From Bolinopsis microptera (Eukaryota; Ctenophora; Tentaculata; Lobata; Bolinopsidae), in the NCBI RefSeq assembly GCF_026151205.1, contig NC_087072.1, positions 13,926,169 to 13,990,168 of the forward strand: a stretch of DNA of 64,000 nt, given 5' to 3'. The notes below the pieces were generated by a model that was not told where the DNA came from, did not search any database, and worked only from the letters and a program-made list of their open reading frames with translations. The translations under genes and the position numbers were made by a program. Below, in pieces: positions 40,401-52,793 of this stretch. Within the stretch, counting starts at the first letter, position 1. The number at the start of each line of letters is the position of its first letter.

Positions 40401-42200
40401 GGAAACCCAGTACAGTTCTTTATTCATTTATTCCGATGAGGAATTAACTTTTGTGTAACTATATAAATATTTGTGCAGTTTACATTTATAAATTATCATA
40501 TTGTACAGCACTCACCGCACTGAGAGAGTAAGGCAGCTGTTGCGCAGTTTCTAGCATACTCTTAAGCTCCATGTAATAGCCTAGTCGGGATCATCAGTTT
40601 TTTAACCGTCAGGACTGTAGTTTTCTCCTTATCTCTTTTCATCATTATTATCTGTGGGAATGATTTCTACGGCAAAAACATCCACTTTCAAGCAAGACAT
40701 CATCGAACTTCTCTTATCTTCTTTCTGATAGTTAGCAGTAGCACTTTAAGGTACAATTGGGTTTAAGGTAAGCGTAGTCCAAGTTCAGCAAGGTAATGTT
40801 TTCAGATCCTTACAGTAGCACCTAGCTCTTCTGATCTCTTGGGTTTCCTTCGTTACATTCTGAAGCTGTACTACTGTGACTTCAGTATTTAGACTCACTT
40901 AAAGTGACCCAATAAGCTGCTGTACCACCTTTCAGTCTAGTGGAGGAGATGAAGATTTGGAGTCATAACACTTGGGGAAGATAGGGATCTAGTGGTAGTT
41001 GAAGAACGAAGAACGGATAATTGTAATCATATGCTCCAAATCCGCTGTGTAAAATAAAAATAGTAAACTACAAAATTAGAAAATAATCATTTCACGCTGT
41101 GAACTGTATAGTTCACAGACACATTGATCTAGGGATTATAAAATGCATTAATTCTTCAAGGTGTTTGAATTTCATCTCTATTATACACTACAGACTACAG
41201 AGTGATTATAAGAAACGGTGGATTCTGTTCTCTATAACATTTTCAAAAGTTCGCACAATACATACTTACTGTGGTTTTGTTATTGATCGGTATGGAAAAA
41301 GAGGCTTTTCCAGCCAAGAAAGCGGCTGTTCCAGCCAAGTCTTAGACAGTTCACTTAGAAAGTTAATTAGTTCATTGTTGCAGTTCTCGGAAAGTGCCAG
41401 TGAATGTATGACATCTAGGTGGTGGTCTATGTAACTAAACTGTAGGTGCTCCGCTTTTATACTATCAGTTTGTCGTGTTATAATCTGTAGGTACTTGCAT
41501 TCAGTCAGCAGCCATATGACTGATAAATCCTGCCATTCCACTTCTTACCCGCTATAACTTGCGAATTAAGGTGGAAAATCCCACGATCACTTATATAATG
41601 TCGACTATAATCCCATAGTTGACTTTTCTGAAAACCTCGGCATTTCAATTTGAGATGAATAAAATTAGAACTCGCCCTTGGAGTCTATCTTTGCAACTGC
41701 CGGATCACTCATCACGTCCCATATGATTGCTGATAGTTACATGATACATCACACCATGTAGCTGTAGCGACAATCTCTCTTCCGGTCCTGTTCTGCGACT
41801 AGAGAAAAGAAGTGTAACACCTATACCGCCGATGAAAGCGGAACCAGCAGACGCTAGAATTATGTTTCTTGGGAATTGGACTGATGGGAATCATGTGATC
41901 CTGTGTTGAGTGGTTGTAGAATGTAGATCACCTTCCTCACCCCTCCTCACTACCTGTGTTCTAGAACTCTGATGACGTAGAGTCTAGACTCTAGACACAC
42001 TCACTCTCCCTCACCACACGGCTACAATGTTACTCGCACTGTCTTAACTATGTTAACTGGATACTGTTACACACCGTCCATTACTTCTCCTACTCAATTA
42101 ACTCGGCCTCTCAACCTGGACCCAATTAACCAGGGCGCTATTGTCTGGGGGGTTAGTCCCACGGTCGAGACTTGTTAACCCAATCCCTGTTAGCTTTCCC
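37494..42200. other. Gene-free stretch upstream of DMRT
   Basis: No supportable gene. A run of about 18 C lies at 38498-38515. Two overlapping + strand ORFs at 39.87-40.37 kb are hydrophobic but match nothing recognised and lack splice support. The region probably holds distal regulatory sequence for the DMRT gene. Confidence 0.45.
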
Positions 42201-42201
42201 C

Positions 42202-42209
42202 TATAAAAT
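42202..42209 (+). promoter_or_regulatory. Possible TATA box for the DMRT gene
   Basis: TATAAAAT preceded by CCCC, 550 bases before the DMRT start codon. The sequence TTTCCAG just before the ATG could be the acceptor of a 5' UTR intron, which would fit a promoter at this distance. Position alone supports it. Confidence 0.3.
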
Positions 42210-42759
42210 GTAGTTTGACTATTTAGCATTATTATGTTATTTCCATTGTTTTGTGCAGCTAGTGTGTGAGCTTTGTGTTGCAGGTGCTTGAACAGTTTAA
42301 TTGGAAGTCTGCTCCTTCGTCGATCTTGTCTCGATCGAGAATTATGTAGACTTATTCATTCTTAATTCGATACTTTCATGTTGGATACATCGTACTCATA
42401 ATTTTCGTCAAATTTAACACTTTTGGTTATAGCTTCCCTAAATTTAATTTTAACTTTATTGCGTTATATTACCTTTTTTTACCTTTTTAGTCTAGCTCTA
42501 ATTTAAAGCCTCGACGATAAGTTCTGACCCTAGTGTTTTATATTAACATTTTGCTATGGTGGTCATAAGTGAAAATTAAAACCTAAGACATTTTGGGCCA
42601 GCAATTTCTGTGTTCTGAGCGATTTTGCTTTGCTTTTTAAATTTGAAAAGTTGATTCATGTAATTGGAATACTGTTGTTCAGTTGTAGTCTCACGCTGCT
42701 AATAGAAACCATACAAGCAAACCCTTAACCACTACCCACCTTTCCAGTAAACAAAGATT

Positions 42760-45700
42760 ATGGTTGAATTTGCTGGCAAGATGTCAGGAATGAATGTCGA
42801 CAAGAACCGGGGATCGTCTGCTAGCGCAGCACTGCGCTCTCCGATGTGCGCGAGGTGCCGGAACCACGGAGTGGTTGTCAGGTTAGTTATCGTAGAGTTT
42901 AGAATATTGGTTCCAAGAGTCCTGCAATTTTCTAGGATCAAGGATCAAGTTAAATAGTTTTTAAAGCTTTCTTTTGATCTGCCGTCAGATACTATAGGTA
43001 AAAAGCTATTGGATTAAACACTGAGACGCGGAGTGTCTTTGTAACTTTTAATTACTTTAACATTTTGTCAGCTTTACGCTACTGATGCAGGTTCAGGCTA
43101 GATATTTATCGACGGCACTTTGAATATAATGAATACAATTAAATCGCATAAAAACATTTATCTTATTTGCTGGTTTCAGCCATTTAATTTGTGTTAATCA
43201 CAAATAACAATTCACAACGAAGTTTAAATATCCTTTTACGAGAGTAAGAGCTAACTGTCGGTATTATCAGGTTGTTGAGACACAAGAGGTTCTGTCCCTG
43301 GAGGGATTGCACGTGTGCACGATGTAGCTTGATAGCTGAACGTAGGAGGATCATGGCAGCGCAGGTAGCTCTTAGAAGACAGCAGGTAAGAAATAAGAAA
43401 TAAGATCTGAAGTTATTTCAAGTTATGGTCTTACATTGAAATTCAGCTGTTATTATTGATTATTGTCATTGATTATGGGGCTTTGGCCTGCAAAATTATG
43501 AAAATTGATTTTAAGTTGTTCTACAACAAACTAACTTTCATTCCTGATTTTCATAATTGATCTTATTCTTAGTTCAAAATTATGGGGTTAATTTTATTGA
43601 CTTTCGTATTTCGGCTAGTTTCCGGTTCGATTTCATGATCCTTTTAATATCTATTGAGCAAGTAAAATAATGTCTTGCCAGGCGGCAGGCCCAGAATCGA
43701 CCTGTTGGGCATTCAAATTAATTTGTGCGCGCCCTGCATCAACAATCGGGTCTAGTTTTTGATAAGGTTAATATTTGCTTTAATTCCAGTAACGAGTATT
43801 ATAACCAGATTATTTACAGGCGCAAGAAGAAACGTTGCTATCGACAAGACTTTCGCAATCTGGTGAGTCTCAATTAATTTCAAAACTTAATTATTGAGCA
43901 TCTGTTTGCTGTTGAAGTTTTCAGGGCATCCAATGGCTTGATAATGATTTTGGGATGTGCGCCGTGCAATTCTCTTTATTTTCTTCATTAATCTTGTGAT
44001 ATAGTTAGATAAATTAGGCTATCAAACAACCATGGGGTTTATTAAGATGCATGGCTCCTAATTTATACTGAGCAGGAGTTAAAGCAGTAAAACGCTTTCA
44101 AAAAAAGTAATATTATCAACTGAAGCTGAATACCTTGCAATGCAAGCTCGTTCTCTAATTTATCGTTGCTCCCCTGGTGCCTGGTACGGGGAGGTGGTCT
44201 CTTCAAATTATCCCCGCACGAAATCGCATCGGGCCAAAGCAAATATAATTAATTTCCCAACAAGAAATAGAAGTACTCAGGTATTTAGATTAATTGATAG
44301 CCTTGTTTCACTTAGATAAACATCAACCTTCTAAAAGCGATACAAATTCAATTTTTTCATACACCAACATTTTTACCCTGCAGTCTAATTACAGAACAGT
44401 TCATTTCTTCCAAAGCGGGAATCCCTGTTGATAGTGAATATCGTCATTCTAAAAAACCCGCCCAACCTCTTTCACTTTACTTCTCTCAATTCGTCAACAT
44501 TTTCAGCTCCGTTTCCGGAACTTGTTACAAATCAATAATACATGTAACATACTTGTTGGTCTGTAATTTATTGGCGATCATATCAGGCATTACATAAGAT
44601 CTTGAAATATAGTTAGACTAACAGAGTACCTCATTATTCGTTAGATCAGCTCAGTCTCCGGAAATCGCAGACACGGAGCGAGAGATGAGACCAGTTTTCA
44701 GGGCTATTGCCGGCCATATATACTCATTATACTTTATAGGAGTGAGGGATGTCTCTTTCTGGATATCAGACTTGTCGCTGAAAATAATGTTTTAATTTTT
44801 AAACGTGGCATCTCGTTAACCGCAGTCTGTATTTACCTGCTGTGAAATATGCCCGCTGGAACATTTCATAAACACCTTGTAACGAAGACAATCTGAAATA
44901 TTGTAGCTATATAATATACTGATCATGTTATAATATAAGTACATGTACACAGTCTCAGCTGAAGATGATAGTGGCAGTGAAGAGCTTGTGAGACTGAGCG
45001 GCGGTGGTAACAAGTATATAAGCTTCACAGTCAATTGTAACCGCTTGTTGTTACCTAGCTTCTACCACTTGTTCTTCCTTCCTTCTTACGTGCAGCAATC
45101 AAAACTTTGATGGTCGACTTTAAAATAAACAATTGAGCCAGTAAATTGAATACTCGCTTATCTTGTTAAAGTTATTGTTCGAACTTCATGCTAACTTCCA
45201 TCGTGGTGCACGGCTCTAAGTGAGAATAGCCCAATGAGGCCTCGTTGTTCTCTAATGCAAGCAATCAGATGAGAGTTAATGAGGCCTGACCAATAGAACT
45301 GCAAGGTTATTATCACGTGACCTCGTGACACTTCTTATATGGACATCACGTGACCTGGTATGATCACGTGACCTCGTCAGGCAACATCAGGAATACCCCC
45401 CGCAGTTCACATATTAATCATCCGGACGGCATTCCCTGCATGTAATCAGCAGCTAATACTTCTCTACCATTGGTCCATCCTCTACATACTTGATCTTGAT
45501 TGGTCAAAAACACAGATGCACTTGTTACCAATGCATCGAATATTGATACTAATATTCAGCAATAATAATATGTGTTACTCGAGCCATATATGTATTTAAT
45601 ATGACTACTATAGGAAGCTTAGCACGCACTAGAATAGTCAACTTTATGAAGGTCCTGAGGAGTGGACCCAGCTGCAGTGCTCGGCCACCACCTTATAAGG

Positions 45701-48700
45701 TCATCACGTGACCACCACCACTACACCGGCTCCAAGGTGCACTTTCTTCTGTTTTATTACCTTATCATTGGTATTCCATCTTGTGGGCAGGCTGCATAAT
45801 ACATTATATGCTACTATGGGTGAGCTGCATATTACATTATAATATGCTACTACATACTCATCATTATTAGCTTTGCTCCACTGTCGCCTGGTGCTACAGC
45901 CAACTGAGACGAGGGCAAGAATAATATCCGACTAAAGTGGAGACAAGAATGCACTTATTTATAGGTTATGTCTGGGATAAGTATTATGTTTACTGCCAAC
46001 CAACGTTAGCTCCTGCCAGCGACCACTTTTGGGGAAGTCCCTCTCTGGAAGTTATGTGACGGCTCAGAAAAACAAGCACAGAACAGCGTCGTTTCCCCGA
46101 GAGTGCTGCTCTAGACTTTACTTTAAAATTTCTCCCCAATTGCAACTATACCCACAGAATTCGATTATTTGTAACTTATATTCAGTTACTGGTCTCTGCT
46201 AAAGCAGGTATCGTAGACAAGCACCAAATGTAGTGCCTGGGATGACCTGACCCAGAATAGGATCCCGTAATAATATTCACCTTATTGAATATATACCTTA
46301 ATGAATTGCAACAAATACCCTGCCCGGCTCTCATTGGGTCAGCGCATATTATCTTTCTATCAAGATTGAGATGCTTATTAGATGAAATCGACACCTTAGC
46401 CAGGCAGGCTACTACACTCTGTCAGGGGGATCTCTTTTAAGTGGAGAATGCGGTGGCGGCCCTTCAAGTTGCCCGCCTCGGTTCAAAATGTGCTGCTTGT
46501 GAATTGCTCGGTCGTGCTTAGGAACAGTTACAGGAAAACTAGTTGTCTCTGTTACACTGGAAGTCAGAATATATCGTTACAAAACAATATTACACTCGAT
46601 AACAATAACGGTGGCGAGCTTTTTTTAATCGATAATTACTAACGGTAAATTTTCTGTACGAGATAATCTTGTCCCCGCTGATGACAAACGAAAGATTCTG
46701 ATTTTAGAAAGTTATCAGAAAGTCTTGAAATTATTGAACTAAAAGAGCGATAATTTGTTAAGTTATAACCGTATTTACTTTTTGCTACTTATAATTTAAT
46801 CATAACGCTTTGTAAGTTTAGACCTAAGATAATTCATCAAGTGTGAACCGACAAGTACCGTGCGATTCAGACATTCCGGCCGACTAAAAGTGTTGCCAAA
46901 GCTTCGGAATTAAACAATAAACTTGAAATTATCAAAGATAGTACGCCCTTACATACGTTAACAAATTAAACATCAAGGCTATCAAATGGAAATTATAAAT
47001 TAAGGTTCAATGAATTAAATGGAAAGAAGCACTAATTGATGTTAACCTTGCCAAAGTAAACTTACTTCATACTCTCATATTTTGAATACGAACCCAGTGG
47101 CTAGAAAACGTACAGAAATTAAAGAAAATAAACCCTTTCTGTAAACTGTAACCGACAATACTAACCTTACTTATTTTCAGAGCCAGTAAAAGTACATTCT
47201 CTCTCGGCCTCTCCTCCCCTGATGTACAGCAACGCCTCTATCCACCCCAATCAGCAAGCCATGGACTCCGGACCCCCACAGCTAAGTCCCCCACACTCCT
47301 CCCCCGTCCACATCTCCGCTTCTCAATCCTCCCCCGCTCCGCTCCACTCCAATGCGTTCGTGTCAACGGCACAGGAGACCTCACCTCTTCAGTATAGAGT
47401 ATGTGATACCATCATCTTCTGTCACCTTTAAAATTTGCATTCCCTGGGAACTTAATCCCGACTGTCAGAATTTAAAAAACTATGCCGTCGAAAGCATATT
47501 TGTGCCTGTTTAGACAATTCTTTAAAAACTGCGTCTCAGTATAGAGTTAGCATAAATCACGGTAACCACAAGGTTGCTCACCTTAGGATTTTCTCCAGGG
47601 AACCCCCGCTGCTGGTCAGAAGAACACAGGCACTAGACCCGTTCAACGCTCCACCATTGACCTCTTGGTCCAACTGTTCCCGGAGCTGCCCCAGCACCGG
47701 CTCCAGATGATCGCTCACACGTACGGTGATAACAAGATCATGGCCATAGAGAACGCCCTTGCTATCCGACGAGCTCAGGTGGGTTATTGTCTAAACCGAA
47801 ACTCGAAATTTTATGAAATATGTAACTTATTATTAATGCTATGTAATGTTTTGCGTGATTCTGTGGTAACACTCCTCCAGTTTCCATGTGATTTAAGAGA
47901 AACTGAGTCACGGAGTCACTAGTCTCACACTATGGTTAAGAGAACACAGGCCGCCAAACCGCTAAATAATCGGTCTCCGATGCAGTGCGGTCAGTTCCTC
48001 CTACAGCTAGGAACAGATTCCCAGCCGACGAGCTGCCTGGAAATACGCGGCCATCCAATCAGAAATGTCCTCCAAGCCACGTGGACCCTCAATCCGCGTG
48101 GGACACTTTATGAGCGACCTGCATACCATGACTCAAGTTTAATAATATGCAAATGTAACATATTATGTTGATCTATAAAAATTGCTACAAAATATAATAA
48201 TGTTTTAATATGATTCATTGTTGTGATGTAGGCTGGAAGAGCTTTGTGACAATGTAACACACCAGCGTAAAGCTGTCTCCGCGGCTCCTCACATGAGAAG
48301 GATGACGAGCTGTTCGTAGTTTAAATATCGCTTTGATCTACTTGCTCCACTGCCGTGGTGTCTTGCCGGTGATTGTCCGAGCCTGGCTCTCGGTGCCACC
48401 TCCAGCTGGGTCACATTCTGTTAGGGAGCGAGCACACCTAGACCTAGTACATACCTTGGTTACCGATACCCTTCCCTGGGCTGAGGGGATTCGATATGTT
48501 TTTATTAATATCTAGCGCAAACAGCGGGTTTACTGGGATATACGTGGAGAACTTCAGGGTTATGTTCATGGATGGGTCTGGTCCGAAAGAGTGTGTTCAC
48601 GCCGACTTGTTAACTTGTGCTAACTTATCTAACTTGGTGTCTGAACCTAGAGGATCAAACCCACGAGGGCTAACTCTAATCAAGCTAGATTAAGGTCCGG

Positions 48701-49480
48701 TATAACGCCCGTCTAGTACTTAATCTCATCACTGTAAACTGACCTAATGTTTTCCCAGGAAGAAAGTGCGATGTTGAGTTACCCCACCTTCACTAAACCC
48801 ACTGCGCTGGGACAGAGAGACCTGATGTTGCAGCACCTCACTCAGCTCTCCCAACAAGATCAGGTTAGTTATCCGAATAGTTTCACGGTTATTCTTATCC
48901 AGCTTTCTGATTTGTTCCATCGTCTCGCTAATACTACAAATTCTGCTGTAATCATCATGTATTTGTTCGAGTGAGCGAATAGTGAAATATTGTGATAGTT
49001 ACAGTCATTGAACTGACTCAAAATTTAGTTTCCCCTGATAACACATTACTAACCTTCAGGTCAGTCAGCTAATCAGACCGCCTATGTTCCCGATTCCCAC
49101 TCAAGCCCAAGCCACGAAACCCAAGCTCAGTTTCTCGATTCAAGCCATCATCGAGAGTGGCAACACCAGCCCTGACTTTCAAAGGTAAAAATCCGTTTTT
49201 AATGGGCAATATCTTTAAACTTAAGTTATGAAATGATACTCAAACTTGTAACTTCTCCTCAAGTTCAATAACGGGAAAACAATACTTGGATGTTTTATCT
49301 GGGCAAGATTTGAACAGTTTTAGACCCCTCACCAATCCCTCACCAACCCCTCACCAATCCCTCACCAACCTCTCACTAATCCCTCTCTTTCCCAGGAAAA
49401 GTCCGGACAGCACGAGTGTTGTGCAATCATGCGAAAGTTCCTTTAGACCGGTAGTGAGTAGGAACAGTCTAGGACTCTGA
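42760..49480 (+). CDS. DMRT (doublesex/mab-3 related) transcription factor with DMA domain
   Basis: Eight exons: 42760-42881, 43271-43385, 43820-43862, 47181-47398, 47599-47778, 48759-48863, 49060-49184 and 49396-49480. All have GT..AG borders and consistent phases (2,0,1,0,0,0,2); total 330 residues. The DM zinc-binding domain (about 28-78) begins [12 protein letters not shown], is split by the first intron, and continues [15 protein letters not shown] to [12 protein letters not shown], the conserved recognition tail. A Ser/Pro-rich linker follows. Exon 5 carries a DMA domain (about 184-222: [20 protein letters not shown], then [12 protein letters not shown]). This points to the DMRTA (Dmrt4/5) or DMRT3 groups, though DM residues diverge from bilaterian forms. 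FSIQAII at 286-292 fits an eh1 repressor peptide. Nuclear, DNA-binding; roles of the family include sex, neural and germ-cell differentiation. An in-frame stop precedes the ATG. Confidence 0.88.
45314..45710. promoter_or_regulatory. Four identical TCACGTGACC boxes in DMRT intron 3
   Basis: The 10-mer TCACGTGACC occurs at 45313, 45346, 45364 and 45704, all in the same orientation, in the 3.3-kb third intron. Three lie within 61 bases. Identity beyond the six-base core is a stronger signal than isolated E-boxes. An intronic enhancer read by a bHLH-zip factor is a reasonable inference; a low-copy repeat remnant is the alternative. Confidence 0.45.
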
Positions 49481-52400
49481 CACGGCCAGACTCGACTTGA
49501 ATTCTAACTTCTTGAAGTGTAACCTATCTGCCTGGTGAAAAGTGATAAAGTATAAACAAGATATCAGAGACGAATCTTGGGTAAGGAGTACCAAGGATGT
49601 GTTCTCAGTTTGGATGTGATAAACGGAAAGACAATAAGAAGTTGTCTCCGGAACTGCTAGCTGTGAAATATTTGTTATGGAGTGGTTAAGTGAGATAGTG
49701 ATAGTAATAAGGACTTTCAAGCGAATTGTTTGATGTTGTTTTGTTTTGCGTGTTTTGCGATTTGCTTTAGTTTGTTACTGCTAGAACGCGTGTGTGTATT
49801 CTTATTCTACTGCAAAGAGTATATATATTTTATGATCAACTTAAATGTATATTTCGTTTATATTAAACGGTTCAAACTATTTTAAAAACCTCGAGTTTCA
49901 TTTCTACAACGAAGAGCAACAAAGCAGATTGCAACAAATCAGAAATAAGATAAAAGCCAGGTCCAGCTTAGATTCAAATGGAATGAGGGTAACAAGCTAC
50001 CTTTTAGTGCCCCAAGCACAGCTTCCTCCAGCCTGTCACAGTGCATGACTCGTGAGCTGGCAGTCCATTAGTGCAGTCCATTAGCCAACACTGAGTCTCG
50101 GAGTCACGGACTAACATTTCACCTCTGAAGAGTGATAATATTGATAAAGGAGTAACAATATTAGGGTGATAAAGCGTGACTCGTCATGGAATTGTAGCAA
50201 AATAGAGTGTCAACTTGCAGCATGACATCAGACCACGTGACATCAGACCACGTGACATGCTGCGCGCATTTAATTATTTGGTAATCGATACTTTTAAATT
50301 CGTCACGCTACTGATTGGTGATGCGTGATGAAGGATGATTTAGAACTGGCGATGATCATCCAAGCGTGACTAAATGTGAATGGAATTCCTTTCGGCAGGT
50401 GACTGGTTTCTAAGAAACAGTTTGTTTACCTACGTGATAGAGTAATATAACCCGGATGTGTGCTTCTCGGAAGACATAGACTGGCTTAAAGTTTAAAAAC
50501 TGAATCGATCTAAAATATGCATCATGTAGTTAAGAGTTAAGACTTAAGGCGTGTCTCATGTTTGACCTAATGCACGACGATTAATAATAATGGGAGTGGA
50601 ACATGGGAGTGTACTAGGTGCAGTATAAGTGCACTAGGTGCAGTAAAAGTGCAGTGCAGGTGCAGTATAAATGCAGTGCAGTATAAGTGCACTAGGTGCA
50701 GTATAAGTGCAGGGCAGGTGCAGTATAAGTGCAGTGCAGGTGCAGTATAAGTGCAGTGCAGGTGCAGTATAAGTACAGTGCAGGTGCAGTATAAATACAG
50801 TGCAGTATAAGTGCACTAGGTGCAGTACAAGTACAGTGCAGGTGCAGTATAAGTGCAGTGTAGGTGCAGTTCAAGTCGGAGTGTTATTAAAACTGGAATC
50901 GAAAAGTTTATGTTAAGCAGCGTCTCTGTGTCTGTTAATCTTATTTAAACTATCCAGTATCTAGCTATTTCATTCTTACATCTAATTGAATTATGTTATT
51001 CTGTACTATTCATTTGTTTCAAAATTCAATTCTTCGCATGTAATGCAGTTCTTTTGCTGTAAGTGAAGCCGACGTCTGCATGACACGAAATAATGAAATT
51101 TAACCGATCTAACTTATTTTAACGATAGTAATACGTAGCTTGCATACATATCTTACACAAGTTATAGTAATACTTATATATTTTATTTCAGACTCAATTT
51201 CACCGATACACAGATCACTGTTATGTGTCCATAAGCAAATTATACTGGAATCCCTGTCCATAGATCCTTATTTTTACAACTAATCTAAATGTAAACCTTC
51301 TGCATGTTGTGGTTAATTGTAGCGCTAACAGATTTATTATTCCTCTACAGCATAACCATATCGCTTTGTGTCCCCTAACTTGCACTTTCAGTTCCACCTT
51401 CAAAAGGCCAAAGTTTATGTGGTTCAGTCATCATGTGATACTTTTCCGAATTCAAAGCGACATAACCCTTTGTTTTACATGTCGTTGTTCGGAATTATCA
51501 GCGTCAAAAATACGATAACCAACCTACGAACTAACACGCTGTAACAAAGTCATAAAGGCTCCCATTATTATCTTCCATCTTCAATCGATTATTCTCTTAT
51601 ACTTTATTATCATGTAGTTTCTCGTTTTCATGTAGCCGATCTTTGGATATTTGTTGCCGGTTCACGGTTCCTAGATTTTTTTGCCGGTGTAGACAAAGAC
51701 TCAAAGAGCGATTATAATTAGATTTATAGATTATGTTACATAAACTATAAAGTCTTACATTTTCATCTTATGCAAAAACGACTTTTATAAGTGTTAAAAT
51801 GAATTAATTAACATCGTGGTTAGTGTTTAAAACGGTAACTATATTGTTTAGATAGTTCAGTAAAAATAGTCCAAATTTGCCAAACATTTGTGCAGTACTT
51901 GACCTGATGATACCAAACAACTCTAATAGCCCTCTAATAGCCATCTAAAAGTTGGTCGGCATTGTACCTATTTGCCTACTTTATAACATTCTTCCAAAAT
52001 ACACCACTTCAATTTAAATGGTAATGTTTCTCATATAATCTATACAGAGCATTATATATAACATCAGTTTTATTTTAAGTTGCGGTTTATGGTGTAGTTA
52101 TGACCATGCCTTCTAGTCAACAATTCGACAGACTTCAAAGAATGGTCATCGCAGAAAGAAGGTATCTATATCGTTTAAGCCAAAAAATAGCAAAACACCA
52201 GACTAAATATTTTTGTTTCACCGTTGGCAGACATGAAAATTACTTCCATTCAATTTCAACAAGGTTGGGCTCGAGAATATGATTATATGATGATCAAAAC
52301 ATTGCAATTTGGGAGAGAAGTCAGAGTCATGAAGCTTCTGGAACATTTCTTGAATGATTTCAGCGCAAGGCTGACCTGCCCACAAATATACTGGTCAGTG

Positions 52401-52570
52401 TGCCATGATCAGCTCATGATGATATATTATTATATTAATTGATTGTGCCCTAAAAGTAAAAGTCAAAAGATCATGTTCACCTTCTGCTAGAGCGTATAAC
52501 TCACACTTTGTGTAAGACTACGATATAATAAGTAGTTAAGTTGGATACTTGATACACTTTAGGCTTCTTC
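49481..52570. other. Intergenic, DMRT to the Ig/lectin gene
   Basis: Contains the presumed DMRT 3' UTR, two CCACGTGACATCAGA boxes near 50230, and a GTGCAGTATAA-type tandem array at 50590-50875. Two overlapping short ORFs at 52100-52442 look protein-like, but their reading frames and splice phases cannot be reconciled. No other gene is visible. Confidence 0.5.
50590..50875. repeat. Degenerate GCAGTATAAGTGCA tandem array
   Basis: About 285 bases of irregularly spaced GTGCAGTATAAGTGCAGTGC words with insert variants (ACTAGGTGCA). It is open on the minus strand as a CTYTAPALH-type repeat, which is a by-product of the array. Confidence 0.9.
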
Positions 52571-52572
52571 GC

Positions 52573-52580
52573 TCTATAAA
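52573..52580 (+). promoter_or_regulatory. Possible TATA box for the Ig/lectin gene
   Basis: CTATAAATGGG, about 220 bases before the start codon, with no competing ATG-led frame between. A start site near 52605 would give a short leader of about 190 bases. No initiator element is evident. Confidence 0.35.
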
Positions 52581-52793
52581 TGGGTATCAATAAGCAGCGC
52601 CCAAACATTAGGCTGAGTAGCTCACGTAAATTCCATCATCTCCAATACACAATACCAATCGTCTTCATTACCATAGTATAAGTCAGTAAAAACTATGCCT
52701 CACGTGGCACCAAGTCATTGGTACTCAGCTTTATATCTTGCGTTCGTATCCTAAGTTCCTGGCCCTCGCGTGCAAAGTTTCTTATGACTAATC

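Noticed and set aside
39867-40439. Two hydrophobic + strand ORFs suggesting a small membrane protein
   Set aside because: They overlap in different frames, match no family I recognise, and have no splice sites that would join them; AT-rich DNA gives hydrophobic chance ORFs.
47932-48515. ORFs inside DMRT intron 5
   Set aside because: They lie between well-defined exons in different frames, with no domain and no need for them in the gene model.
52100-52442. Possible two-exon gene before the Ig/lectin gene
   Set aside because: A donor at 52162 and an acceptor at 52230 exist, but the resulting phase leads to a stop after 52282, while the protein-like frame (52224-52442) needs another phase; the intron would be only about 69 bases.
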